Source: CAIZWU01 sp942492905
GTDB taxonomy: Bacteria > Verrucomicrobiota > Verrucomicrobiia > Verrucomicrobiales > V1-33
Length of the DNA stretch: 64,000 nt
Reading direction: 5' to 3'
Assembly (NCBI GenBank): GCA_942492905.1
Contig: OW818657.1
Span: 868,001 to 932,000, forward strand
The notes beneath the pieces were generated by a model, which was not told the DNA's origin, ran no database searches, and saw only the letters and a program-made list of their open reading frames with translations. A program made the position numbers and the translations under genes. How positions within the stretch are numbered: the first letter of the stretch is position 1; each line of letters begins with the position of its first letter. Shown here piece after piece: positions 35,132-42,336 of this stretch.

Positions 35132-36679
35132 TCAGAGTTTGCCGGTGAGGAAAGTTTCCGCCCAGGCCAGACGGGGAGTCAGCCGGAGGAGGCCGCGGGT
35201 GTCGGTTTCCAGTTGGATTTCAAAGAGCTGCGGGGAGGCCGGGAAGAGCAGGGGGGAATCTGTCTGGATACCGCCGACGAGGTTGACGGTGGCGGCCTGG
35301 TGGAGGGGGACGGCCGAGGTGGCGTAGGTGATGTTAAGCGGAACATTCTCCGCGATGATGATCAGGCGCCAGGTGGGGTCAGTGACGGGGGATTCGACAA
35401 TGACGTTGACGGTATGGTTGATGGCCGGACTGCGGGTGGCTTTCTTCAGGGCCAGAATCATGGCGCGGCGGTTTTGGTTGCGCAGCCGGATGGTGGTGAG
35501 ATTGCGGCCGGTGACGGTGGCGTCCTGGGTGTAGACGACGGCAAAGGCCGGGCGGAAAGGAGCATAGGAAGTCAGGTTGGAGCCGCTTTGTCCGTCAATG
35601 ATCAGCTCATTGAGCCCATTGGTTATCGAAACACTGGGAAGATCCGTAATGGGATTGCCGGGACAGGGTGAGATGGTGGCGATTCCGGTGGAGCCAACGA
35701 TTGTCAGACCGCGGGAGTCTGTCTTATCGGTGATGCCGGTGGCCGGAATGGTGGAGGAATTGAGTTCGAGTTCGGATTTCAGGGAGTTGCTGGCATTGGT
35801 GGTGGAGGCATCAATGACGTTGAGCAGCCCTGAGAAATCAGGCAGGCGCCAATCGGTGGAAATGGCGGGATTGGGATCGATTCCGATATTGGGGTTGCTG
35901 ATATTTCCGGAACTGAGGGCCGTCCAAGGCAGATTCGAAACCAGGAGAGAACTCCCGGCGATGCTGGCGGGAACGACCGTCAGGGCGACCTGCCCCGGCG
36001 ATGTGAAGCGTTGGGAGCGGGCGGTGTAGGCGGAGGCGGCAAGGTTGGGCGCAAAGTGAACCACGCGGCCCTGCACGGCTACGTTGCCGGTGACCGCTGG
36101 ATTGGGCCGGTGGAGCACCAGCAGGTCTCCGCCCAGAATGGGACTGGTGCTCCTGAGATAAGCGCGGTAAGTGGTGGCATCGTCGGGAAACTGCTGGGCG
36201 GCACCGGCAAAGGCCAGCTGTTTATAATTAGCGTTGAAAGTGAGTAACTTGGAGTAGGGGTAATCGTAGGTCGGGGAAAATCCGTTGATACCGCCGATCC
36301 ATGCAATTGAGTCGAGTGCATAATTCCGCCACCCGGTGGTGGAAGGCCAATAAGTATCGTCGATCAGGGTGGAGCCTTTCCAGACGGCCGAGGTGCTGGT
36401 GGACCAGGCCGCGCCATCGGAGCCGGGAGCCCCGCCATCCAGGGTATCATCGCCATTGGCCGCGAGGACACGTGTCAGCATGTAGTCGCGGACCATGATT
36501 TCGCTGTTGGCGGCGGCGAGACGCTTGCGCGCCTGGTGTTCTTCCAGATCGCTCACGCCAGCGCGTTGCTGGATCAGGAGAGCCCAGGAGGCAAAGCCGG
36601 CTGAGATCACGCCGATGAACAGCAGGGCAAGGATCAGGGCACCGCCGCGGCGGGCGGAACGGGAAACGGTCGCATGCAT
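35132..36679 (-). CDS. PilX/GspK-like minor pilin subunit
   Basis: 515 residues. After the basic leader MHATVSRSARRG comes one hydrophobic helix, 'GALILALLFIGVISAGFASW', then 'RAGVSDLEEHQARKRLAAAN', the helix layout of PilX/GspK-type minor pilins that lack the usual +5 Glu. The remaining 450 residues are a large Ser/Thr/Asn-rich beta domain, probably exported. In type II secretion GspK caps the pseudopilus tip; a large tip-located subunit would fit here. Alternatively it is a cassette protein A of verrucomicrobial pilin clusters. Five bases separate it from the next gene. Confidence 0.7.
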   Translation of the reverse strand: MHATVSRSARRGGALILALLFIGVISAGFASWALLIQQRAGVSDLEEHQARKRLAAANSEIMVRDYMLTRVLAANGDDTLDGGAPGSDGAAWSTSTSAVWKGSTLIDDTYWPSTTGWRNYALDSIAWIGGINGFSPTYDYPYSKLLTFNANYKQLAFAGAAQQFPDDATTYRAYLRSTSPILGGDLLVLHRPNPAVTGNVAVQGRVVHFAPNLAASAYTARSQRFTSPGQVALTVVPASIAGSSLLVSNLPWTALSSGNISNPNIGIDPNPAISTDWRLPDFSGLLNVIDASTTNASNSLKSELELNSSTIPATGITDKTDSRGLTIVGSTGIATISPCPGNPITDLPSVSITNGLNELIIDGQSGSNLTSYAPFRPAFAVVYTQDATVTGRNLTTIRLRNQNRRAMILALKKATRSPAINHTVNVIVESPVTDPTWRLIIIAENVPLNITYATSAVPLHQAATVNLVGGIQTDSPLLFPASPQLFEIQLETDTRGLLRLTPRLAWAETFLTGKL

Positions 36680-36691
36680 GGCAGGAAAGGG

Positions 36692-37720
36692 CTAGTATGG
36701 GGGGAACTGGGGAACCACGAAGCAGAATGAGGTCTGACCTTCGTGCTTGGCGTAGTCGGCCTGGGGCAGGCCGGTGTAGGAACCTAGGGCGCTGCCCTTG
36801 AGCCGGGAAACGCCGGGATCCGGCCACCACATCAGGTAGAAGGATTGGTTGCCGGCGGCTTTCCATTTGGTGACACCGGATTCGACCACGTTGGTCCGGG
36901 CGGCGCGCTCGTAGTGGACGAAAGGCACCCCTACATCGGCCAGGACGGAGTCGCGGAAGACCACATCGTAAAAATGGGTCAGATTGATGGTGCTGTTGGT
37001 GTTATCCCACGCATACCGCCGGACGGAGGCATGGACACAGGGCATGCCGGTGGAGTAGCGGGAGGTGTCCTTCAGATCATTGAACCCGATGTAATCAATT
37101 TCGTAGACCGTCCTCACCCAGATTTCGGTGGGCGAATTGGAAGGCCGGAGAATGAAGATGGAGCCGTTGGTGACGTAGCTGGTGACGGAACTGGCGGTGA
37201 CGCTGTCGACCGGAGCCCCCCGGTAGGAGAGAAAGACGTTGGCCCGGGTTTTGGTGCTGGTCATGCTGGTATCCTTCAGCAGATCGAGGAATTTGGCGGG
37301 GGTATCATAGGACGCAGGCTGCCAATAACCGATGGGGTGGGTGGTGTCGGCGGGGAGGGTGAGGATGCCTTCCCGGATTTCATTGATATTGCCGGTGCGG
37401 GGCAGGGCAAACACAGCCGAGCCGCTTTCCACATCCTCGTAGAAGAGGTTCCGCATCTGATTGGCCACGGCAGCGCGGCCGTAGCTGGGGGCCGTGTAGC
37501 TGTCGATGGTGGTATCGGTGGTGCCGGGGAAAAAGTTGGTGGCGACGTTGCTGGTGAGGGCGACTTCCTGGAAGGTGGTGGAGCGGCGTTGATTTTGGCC
37601 GACGGCCCGGAAGGCGAGCGCGGCGGAGGTGAAAACGATGGCGCAAAGCGACGCCACGATCAGGAGTTCCAGCAACGAGAACCCCCGGCGGGGGGATCGG
37701 GTCGGATGCAGGGATTGCAT
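36692..37720 (-). CDS. Prepilin-like protein with large exported head
   Basis: 342 residues. The leader MQSLHPTRSPRRG and helix 'FSLLELLIVASLCAIVFTSA' are a textbook prepilin cleavage site (G|F, Glu at +5). The head, about 300 residues, is much larger than in ordinary pilins and holds aromatic-rich beta segments ('QSFYLMWWPDPGVSRLKGSA', 'GQTSFCFVVPQFPPY'). GspJ-like minor pseudopilins come closest in layout. A prepilin peptidase must be encoded outside this window. Confidence 0.82.
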   Translation of the reverse strand: MQSLHPTRSPRRGFSLLELLIVASLCAIVFTSAALAFRAVGQNQRRSTTFQEVALTSNVATNFFPGTTDTTIDSYTAPSYGRAAVANQMRNLFYEDVESGSAVFALPRTGNINEIREGILTLPADTTHPIGYWQPASYDTPAKFLDLLKDTSMTSTKTRANVFLSYRGAPVDSVTASSVTSYVTNGSIFILRPSNSPTEIWVRTVYEIDYIGFNDLKDTSRYSTGMPCVHASVRRYAWDNTNSTINLTHFYDVVFRDSVLADVGVPFVHYERAARTNVVESGVTKWKAAGNQSFYLMWWPDPGVSRLKGSALGSYTGLPQADYAKHEGQTSFCFVVPQFPPY

Positions 37721-37732
37721 GGCAGGCGGGGG

Positions 37733-38572
37733 TTAGTTGCCGGAGGGGACTGCGGGTTGGGAGCTGGATTCCTCCCACGTGGCTGGTTCCAGAATGACGT
37801 CTGCTTCCGGGGGCGGAGTTGCTCCGGGGGCTGCCGGGGAAGATCCGCCGGGTGCCGGGGTGAAGGGGCTGTCTGCAACTGCCGGGGTGGTTTCCATGGG
37901 GGAGACCTGCATCAGGGCCGCTTCCTCGGTGGAACTGAGGGCGGCAGTGCTGGTGGGGGGAAGGCTGCCCATCAGGCCTTCCAGATCGGGAGCCATCTTC
38001 TTGGGCCAGATCACTTTGCCGTTCTCGTCGCGGTAAGTCATGGCATTCGGGTCATTCGTGCCAGCGGGCTGGGCGGCAAGCAGGACGCCGACGCGGGGCG
38101 CGAGTTCCACCAGTTTGACGATGCGGCGCGGCGCCCCGGTTTCCGGGCTGGTGCCTTCCACCCAGACAATCTCAATCTGTTTGTCCGTGACGCGGGTGAC
38201 GCGCAGGATTTGAGTTTGGTTCTGGATGATGGGTTCGAGCTGGCGGCCTTCCTCAATGATGAGGTCACCGAGCAGGGCGCTGTATTTGCCCTGCGATTTG
38301 GTGATCCCGGTGATTTTAAGAGTGTCGAAGACCCGGCGGATTTTGATCTCTTCGGTTTCGACGGACTCGACAGCTTTGACTTCCTTGGCCTTGGAGCGTT
38401 CGGCGAACGGATTGAGGCGTTTGGAGTCCAGTTTTTCTTCCGGACGATAGGAAAGTTTTTCCTCCGGAAGAATACCGAGGTCTTTCAGCTGCTGGAGTTT
38501 GACCTCCACTTCTGCCTGGGCGGGCAGGGCGGCAAGAGCGAGCAGAGGGATGAGGAGAAGGGAGAGTCTCAT
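37733..38572 (-). CDS. PilP/GspC-like periplasmic pilus protein
   Basis: 279 residues with signal peptide MRLSLLLIPLLALAALPAQA. 'SKRLNPFAERS' matches the RxPF start of PilP-type domains. Residues about 80-145 ('FDTLKITGITKSQGKYSALL', 'GDLIIEEGRQLEPIIQNQTQ') have the L-x-G-x ... A-L-(L/I) beta pattern of the HR domain that links the PilN-PilO complex to the secretin. About 110 Pro/Ala/Thr-rich residues follow as a disordered tail. Position after the PilO-like gene agrees with pilMNOP order. The assignment rests on pattern and synteny. Confidence 0.7.
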   Translation of the reverse strand: MRLSLLLIPLLALAALPAQAEVEVKLQQLKDLGILPEEKLSYRPEEKLDSKRLNPFAERSKAKEVKAVESVETEEIKIRRVFDTLKITGITKSQGKYSALLGDLIIEEGRQLEPIIQNQTQILRVTRVTDKQIEIVWVEGTSPETGAPRRIVKLVELAPRVGVLLAAQPAGTNDPNAMTYRDENGKVIWPKKMAPDLEGLMGSLPPTSTAALSSTEEAALMQVSPMETTPAVADSPFTPAPGGSSPAAPGATPPPEADVILEPATWEESSSQPAVPSGN

Positions 38573-38584
38573 GGGAGCAGGCGG

Positions 38585-39169
38585 TTATTTGTTGGCCACG
38601 GCGAGGGCAGAGCCGGCGGCGGGGGCGGTGGGCGGGATGACGGGGAGTTCCACCAGGAGGGAAACCTCAATGTCGTTGGCGCGCTCGCCTTTACGGATTT
38701 CGACCGAGGAGATGCGGCTGGTGGGAAGTTCCCGTTCCACCATTGAAAGCATCTGAAGGCATTTTTGATAGTCGCCCACCATCCGCGCCCGGCCGGCGGC
38801 GCGCTGAGTGACGAAAACGGACTCCTTGTTGGGGGCGAGGGGATTCATGCCCTGGTCAAAGAAGACAATGTTGGGAATCCGTTTGATGATGGGAAGGAAG
38901 GAGTCCTTGGCTTTGAGTTCAGAATCGATTTTCTCGAACTCGGGCAGCCACATGCGGAAGTATTTGCGCAGGGGAGCGGTGGTCTCCTTTGTTTTGTTGA
39001 GCACCATCAGGGCATTGGAGTGCATCTGGGTGGCCGTATTGAGCTTGGCTTCGGCAGTCTCGGCTGCTTCCTGGGCAGCCTGCCGTTTTTTGTGGAGCAT
39101 GAGAACGCCCTGGGAGAACGCGATCATAACCGCGAAGAGGAGGACGCTGGCGAGGTGCTTCTGGTTCAT
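38585..39169 (-). CDS. PilO-like inner-membrane protein
   Basis: 194 residues. One N-terminal membrane helix (LASVLLFAVMIAFSQGVLML) is followed by a coiled coil ('KKRQAAQEAAETAEAKLNTA') and a small alpha/beta domain ('YQKCLQMLSMVERELPTSRI', 'IEVSLLVELPVIPPT'), the PilO/GspM layout. PilO pairs with PilN in the periplasm and aligns motor and secretin. Start MNQKH at 39169 is preceded by a pyrimidine run (CCCCTCTCTTTATCCC) rather than a Shine-Dalgarno. Sequence similarity to known PilO is weak; synteny carries the call. Confidence 0.7.
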   Translation of the reverse strand: MNQKHLASVLLFAVMIAFSQGVLMLHKKRQAAQEAAETAEAKLNTATQMHSNALMVLNKTKETTAPLRKYFRMWLPEFEKIDSELKAKDSFLPIIKRIPNIVFFDQGMNPLAPNKESVFVTQRAAGRARMVGDYQKCLQMLSMVERELPTSRISSVEIRKGERANDIEVSLLVELPVIPPTAPAAGSALAVANK

Positions 39170-39191
39170 GGGATAAAGAGAGGGGTTAAAG

Positions 39192-39770
39192 CTAGTTGGC
39201 CGGACGGTTGGTTTCGACGAAGACGGCGGTGTAGGTCACATCCCCGCTGCGGTTGCCGCGCTCGCTGCTCTTGGTGTCTTCCCGGAAAGGCTGATAACCT
39301 TCCTTGCGGAGGGCTTCGCGGGTTTCATCGACCTGGGTGCTGCCGCCATTGTTGATGAGCAGGGTCATATCAATGTGCTCGGGATTTTCCGGGGTGCGGG
39401 CCAGGCGCAGGGAAGTGACGGTGTTGCCGGCTTTGACGCTGTTGATGATGCTGGTGATCATGGTCATGAGCGGGCGGGTGGTCTGGACCCATGACCTGAC
39501 TTCCTTGGCCCGGTTCTGCTCGTCATTGATGGCGGTGAGTTCGGTCTGGATCAGGGTGGTCTGGGCCAGTTCTTCCCGTTCACGGCCAAGCGCGGATTCC
39601 TCGGCGGCGATGGCCTGTTTGGTGGTGATAACGGATAGCGTCGCGAGGCCGATGGAGCCTGCTACTGCTGCATAGAAGAGGCAGGGGAGCAGGGCCATGA
39701 TGGCCGGGAGCGGCGGAGTCAGGTCCGGGCGCTCGTTCTTGAGATCGTGGAGGGCAGATGGCTTCTTCAT
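39192..39770 (-). CDS. PilN-like inner-membrane protein
   Basis: 192 residues. The ATG at 39770 is chosen: it lies four bases after the preceding stop and begins a basic cytoplasmic segment (MKKPSALHDLKNERPD) before a single membrane helix near residues 24-48 (MALLPCLFYAAVAGSIGLAT). A coiled coil ('AEESALGREREELAQTTLIQ') and a ferredoxin-like C-terminal domain ('MITSIINSVKAGNTVTSLRL') follow. This is the PilN/GspL-C layout; in pili the short cytoplasmic tail docks on PilM. Akkermansia's Amuc_1100 sits in a comparable position in its cluster. Confidence 0.72.
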   Translation of the reverse strand: MKKPSALHDLKNERPDLTPPLPAIMALLPCLFYAAVAGSIGLATLSVITTKQAIAAEESALGREREELAQTTLIQTELTAINDEQNRAKEVRSWVQTTRPLMTMITSIINSVKAGNTVTSLRLARTPENPEHIDMTLLINNGGSTQVDETREALRKEGYQPFREDTKSSERGNRSGDVTYTAVFVETNRPAN

Positions 39771-39774
39771 GGCG

Positions 39775-40665
39775 TTACTGGTCAGTGAGGAGTTTGGCGA
39801 GTTGCTGGGGGACCGTGACTTCGCTGAGCTGGGTCCCCGGAGCCCGGGCCTGGAGGAGTTCGGCAAAGTTGCTGCCCTGTTCGTCATTCATGAAAACAAC
39901 ATGGGCGCCGGGGCCGGCGTTCTGGAGCAGCGGCATCAGGATATCGAGAACTGGGGCGAGATCGTCCGTGTAGAGGTCGGAACGGGAGCGCAGTTCGGTC
40001 CAGTTTTCCTCGCGCTGGCTCAGGACCACTACCGATCCCTCACAACAGGCGACCATGACCACATTCCCGAATGGCTCGCCGGGATGGGACACGGCGCGGG
40101 CGGCGCGGGCTTCGGCGACCTGGGAAATCAAATCGAGCAGCATGCCATAGATCCCGATGGAGACGCGGCCCACCTGCAGGCCGTGCTCGCGGAGCATGGC
40201 TTCCGTTTTGACGATGGCGTCGTCGTCGCAGGCCAGCAGCAGGCTGGTATTGCTTTCGGGGTTGTGGATCAGGTTATAGCGTTTGCCGCGTTCAGCCTTG
40301 GCCCCGAGGGCAGCTTTGGGATTGGTGCGGAGCTGTTCTTCGAGGCCGGCGCGGCGGCTCAGGTTCACCTCGAGAGTGATGACAAAGCGGTGATTGAGGG
40401 ACACGGCGCACCAGCCCTCGTCGGTGTGGGTGCGGAGTTCCGGGCCCACCGTCGCCAGCACTTCCTTCAATTCGCCGTCCATGCTGCCGGCGTCGGTGAA
40501 TTCCCCGCGTTTATCGAGGGAGAGCCAGTTGACGCGGCGGCGGCTGACACTGAGGAGCAGGGTTTTTTCGCGGGGGAAGCGCTTGCGCCATGGGGCACTG
40601 CTGTCGTCCGGTTCCGGCCGGAAGGAGCGGAAGGTGAGAACATCTTTCAGGTCTTTAAGTTTCAT
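39775..40665 (-). CDS. PilM-like actin-fold protein (divergent)
   Basis: 296 residues, no signal peptide or membrane helix. Segments 'KTLLLSVSRRRVNWLSLDKR', 'GWCAVSLNHRFVITLEVNLS' and 'GNVVMVACCEGSVVVLSQRE' have the alternating strands of the FtsA/PilM actin-like fold, and the second subdomain begins near residue 150. ATP-binding phosphate loops are not well conserved, so nucleotide binding is doubtful. Position between the ATPase and the PilN-like gene is the canonical pilM slot, and Amuc_1101 in Akkermansia is a PilM/FtsA-like protein in the same context. It would recruit the motor to the PilN tail. Confidence 0.65.
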   Translation of the reverse strand: MKLKDLKDVLTFRSFRPEPDDSSAPWRKRFPREKTLLLSVSRRRVNWLSLDKRGEFTDAGSMDGELKEVLATVGPELRTHTDEGWCAVSLNHRFVITLEVNLSRRAGLEEQLRTNPKAALGAKAERGKRYNLIHNPESNTSLLLACDDDAIVKTEAMLREHGLQVGRVSIGIYGMLLDLISQVAEARAARAVSHPGEPFGNVVMVACCEGSVVVLSQREENWTELRSRSDLYTDDLAPVLDILMPLLQNAGPGAHVVFMNDEQGSNFAELLQARAPGTQLSEVTVPQQLAKLLTDQ

Positions 40666-40686
40666 GGATAGGGCTGGTGGGAAAGG

Positions 40687-41739
40687 TTAATGTGAGCGGA
40701 CGGTTTCCTGACTGAAGTAGGATTCGATCTCGTCCTCGCTGAAGCCGGTTTGTTCCGGGGGTTTGCAGTACCAGCCTTCGCCGAAGCGGGCTTCGAGGCT
40801 GCGCTCGAAGGTGAGCATCCCTTTTTTGAAACCGGTCTCGAGTTCCTGATCGAGCTTCTTGTATTCCCCGCGGCGGATCAGGTTGGTGGTGGAGTCGTAT
40901 TGCAGGAGCAATTCATGAATGCCGAAGCGGCGGCCGCGCTTTTCGTCAAACATCAGGCGCTGGCAAAGAATCATGCGGAGACAGTCGGCCAAACTGGCCT
41001 GGGCGGTGTCGAGGCGGTCGGAAGGAATCAACTTGAGGAAACGCTGTACGGTCTGGGATGCCGTGGAGGTGTGCAGGGTGGCCACCACGACGTGTCCGGT
41101 TTCCGCCGCCTGAAGGGCGATCTCGGCGGTTTCACCATCCCGGATTTCCCCCACCAGAATTACGTCAGGAGCCTGACGCAGGGAAGCGCGCAGGGCCATG
41201 GCAAAGTCGAGGTCGTCCTCACCGATTTCCCGCTGGGACATCAGCGAGGGGGTGCCGGCAGGGTAAATGTATTCGATGGGATCTTCAAAAGTCACCACAT
41301 GTTCGTCCCGCTGGCGGGCCCGGTGGAGGATCATGGAGGCAATCGTGGTGGATTTCCCTGAGCCGGTGGCACCACAAACGAGAAAGAGCCCGTTTTTGGC
41401 TTCCATGAAAGCCTTCATGGCGGCGGCGGGCACGGCAATATCCTGCGGGGTGGGGATTTTGCTGGGGAGTAGGCGCAGAACCCAGCGGAAGCGGCCCCGG
41501 GTGACCATGCGATTCACACGGAAGCGCAGTCCGGCAAAGGACATGGCGTAGTCAACGCAACCCGGTTCCACCTGCATCGGCTGATCCGGCACGTAAACAA
41601 ATTGATCAATAATGAGGGAACCGTTCTGTTTATAGCAGATCGGCTCATGCGGGGTGATGTAGAAATCACTGACCCCGGTGAGTTGGGAAATTTGTTGCAC
41701 TCGTTGGCCGAGAGGGCTGCGTTCGTCGATGTAGTCCAT
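40687..41739 (-). CDS. PilT-like type IV pilus ATPase
   Basis: 350 residues, the length of PilT. Walker A 'CGATGSGKSTT', the Asp box 'VVTFEDPIEYIY', Walker B 'PDVILVGEIRDGETAEIAL' and the His box 'VVATLHTSTA' are all intact. 'TNLIRRGEYKKLDQELETG' and 'GMLTFERSLEARFGEG' match the C-terminal PilT region that follows the ATPase core; there is no tetra-cysteine zinc motif as in PilB/GspE. The N-terminal domain is short and lacks the usual 'ASDLH' motif ('VSDFYI' instead). It heads the operon, so it is the only motor this cluster supplies. Confidence 0.88.
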   Translation of the reverse strand: MDYIDERSPLGQRVQQISQLTGVSDFYITPHEPICYKQNGSLIIDQFVYVPDQPMQVEPGCVDYAMSFAGLRFRVNRMVTRGRFRWVLRLLPSKIPTPQDIAVPAAAMKAFMEAKNGLFLVCGATGSGKSTTIASMILHRARQRDEHVVTFEDPIEYIYPAGTPSLMSQREIGEDDLDFAMALRASLRQAPDVILVGEIRDGETAEIALQAAETGHVVVATLHTSTASQTVQRFLKLIPSDRLDTAQASLADCLRMILCQRLMFDEKRGRRFGIHELLLQYDSTTNLIRRGEYKKLDQELETGFKKGMLTFERSLEARFGEGWYCKPPEQTGFSEDEIESYFSQETVRSH

Positions 41740-42336
41740 GATTCAAAATTGCGCTGACCATAGACACTATAATAATTATAATTCCAATGCAAAGCAAAAA
41801 TTACGGTTTTTCAAACTAATTCATCGTTTTGCTCGAAGGAGGAAGGGGTCGCGCAATCGCCGGGACCGGAACCAGATGTCATTTCCTGGGCAGTGGAGCC
41901 TGATCTGACACACCGCAGGACCGGGTGGACATTCCAGCACAAGGTAGTCCATGACCGGTGTGCAGTCATTTTGGAGACGCAGGCCGCACTGCCTACCGAA
42001 AGACTCAAGGTCAGAGGTGCTGATTCCCGGGGGGCCATCCCACTTCGTTCCGGCATGGCAGAAGCCGGTTAAGTCAAATCAAGCGAAATGGCCCGACAGG
42101 TCCTTTCCGGTATGGATGGATTGGGGGGACGCCATGGCCCTGCTGAGAAACTGATTCTCCGTTGTCTGAGGGGGAAACCTCCGGTCCGGCGCGACGCACA
42201 CTCTGGAAAATATAAAATAATCAGTTTTTCCTAAATTTCTCTTGAAATTGCATTATGGAAATTGTATTGTGTATGAAGTTTAGATTTTATCTCTCATCGC
42301 TTCTCTCTCTTCAACCAACCGTCAACTCCTCCTGTT
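41740..42336. other. Divergent regulatory region of the pilus and secretin genes
   Basis: 597 bases between the two divergent pilus transcripts. Both ends are AT-rich (41755-41820 and 42200-42336), the middle is not. The left end holds TATAAT- and TATAGT-like hexamers on the minus strand suited to the pilus operon; the right end has a good plus-strand promoter. The middle contains a stop-free plus frame (41782-42072) without an ATG and a minus ORF at 41811-42056; neither resembles a protein, so this is either a gene remnant or a leader region. Confidence 0.6.
42242..42270 (+). promoter_or_regulatory. Candidate secretin-gene promoter
   Basis: TTGAAA (42242-42247), 17 bases, TATTGT (42265-42270) in AT-rich DNA; a TATG extends the -10. 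Transcription would begin about 60 bases before the ATG at 42337. Confidence 0.5.

Noticed and set aside
36845..38746. 633-codon plus-strand frame opposite the prepilin and PilP-like genes
   Set aside because: It spans three spaced minus-strand genes and their gaps and yields low-complexity Gly/Arg/Phe sequence. The minus genes have signal peptides and prepilin motifs.
41811..42056. 81-codon minus ORF in the pilus control region
   Set aside because: No motif, no initiation signal, composition unlike the neighbouring genes; kept only as part of the regulatory region.
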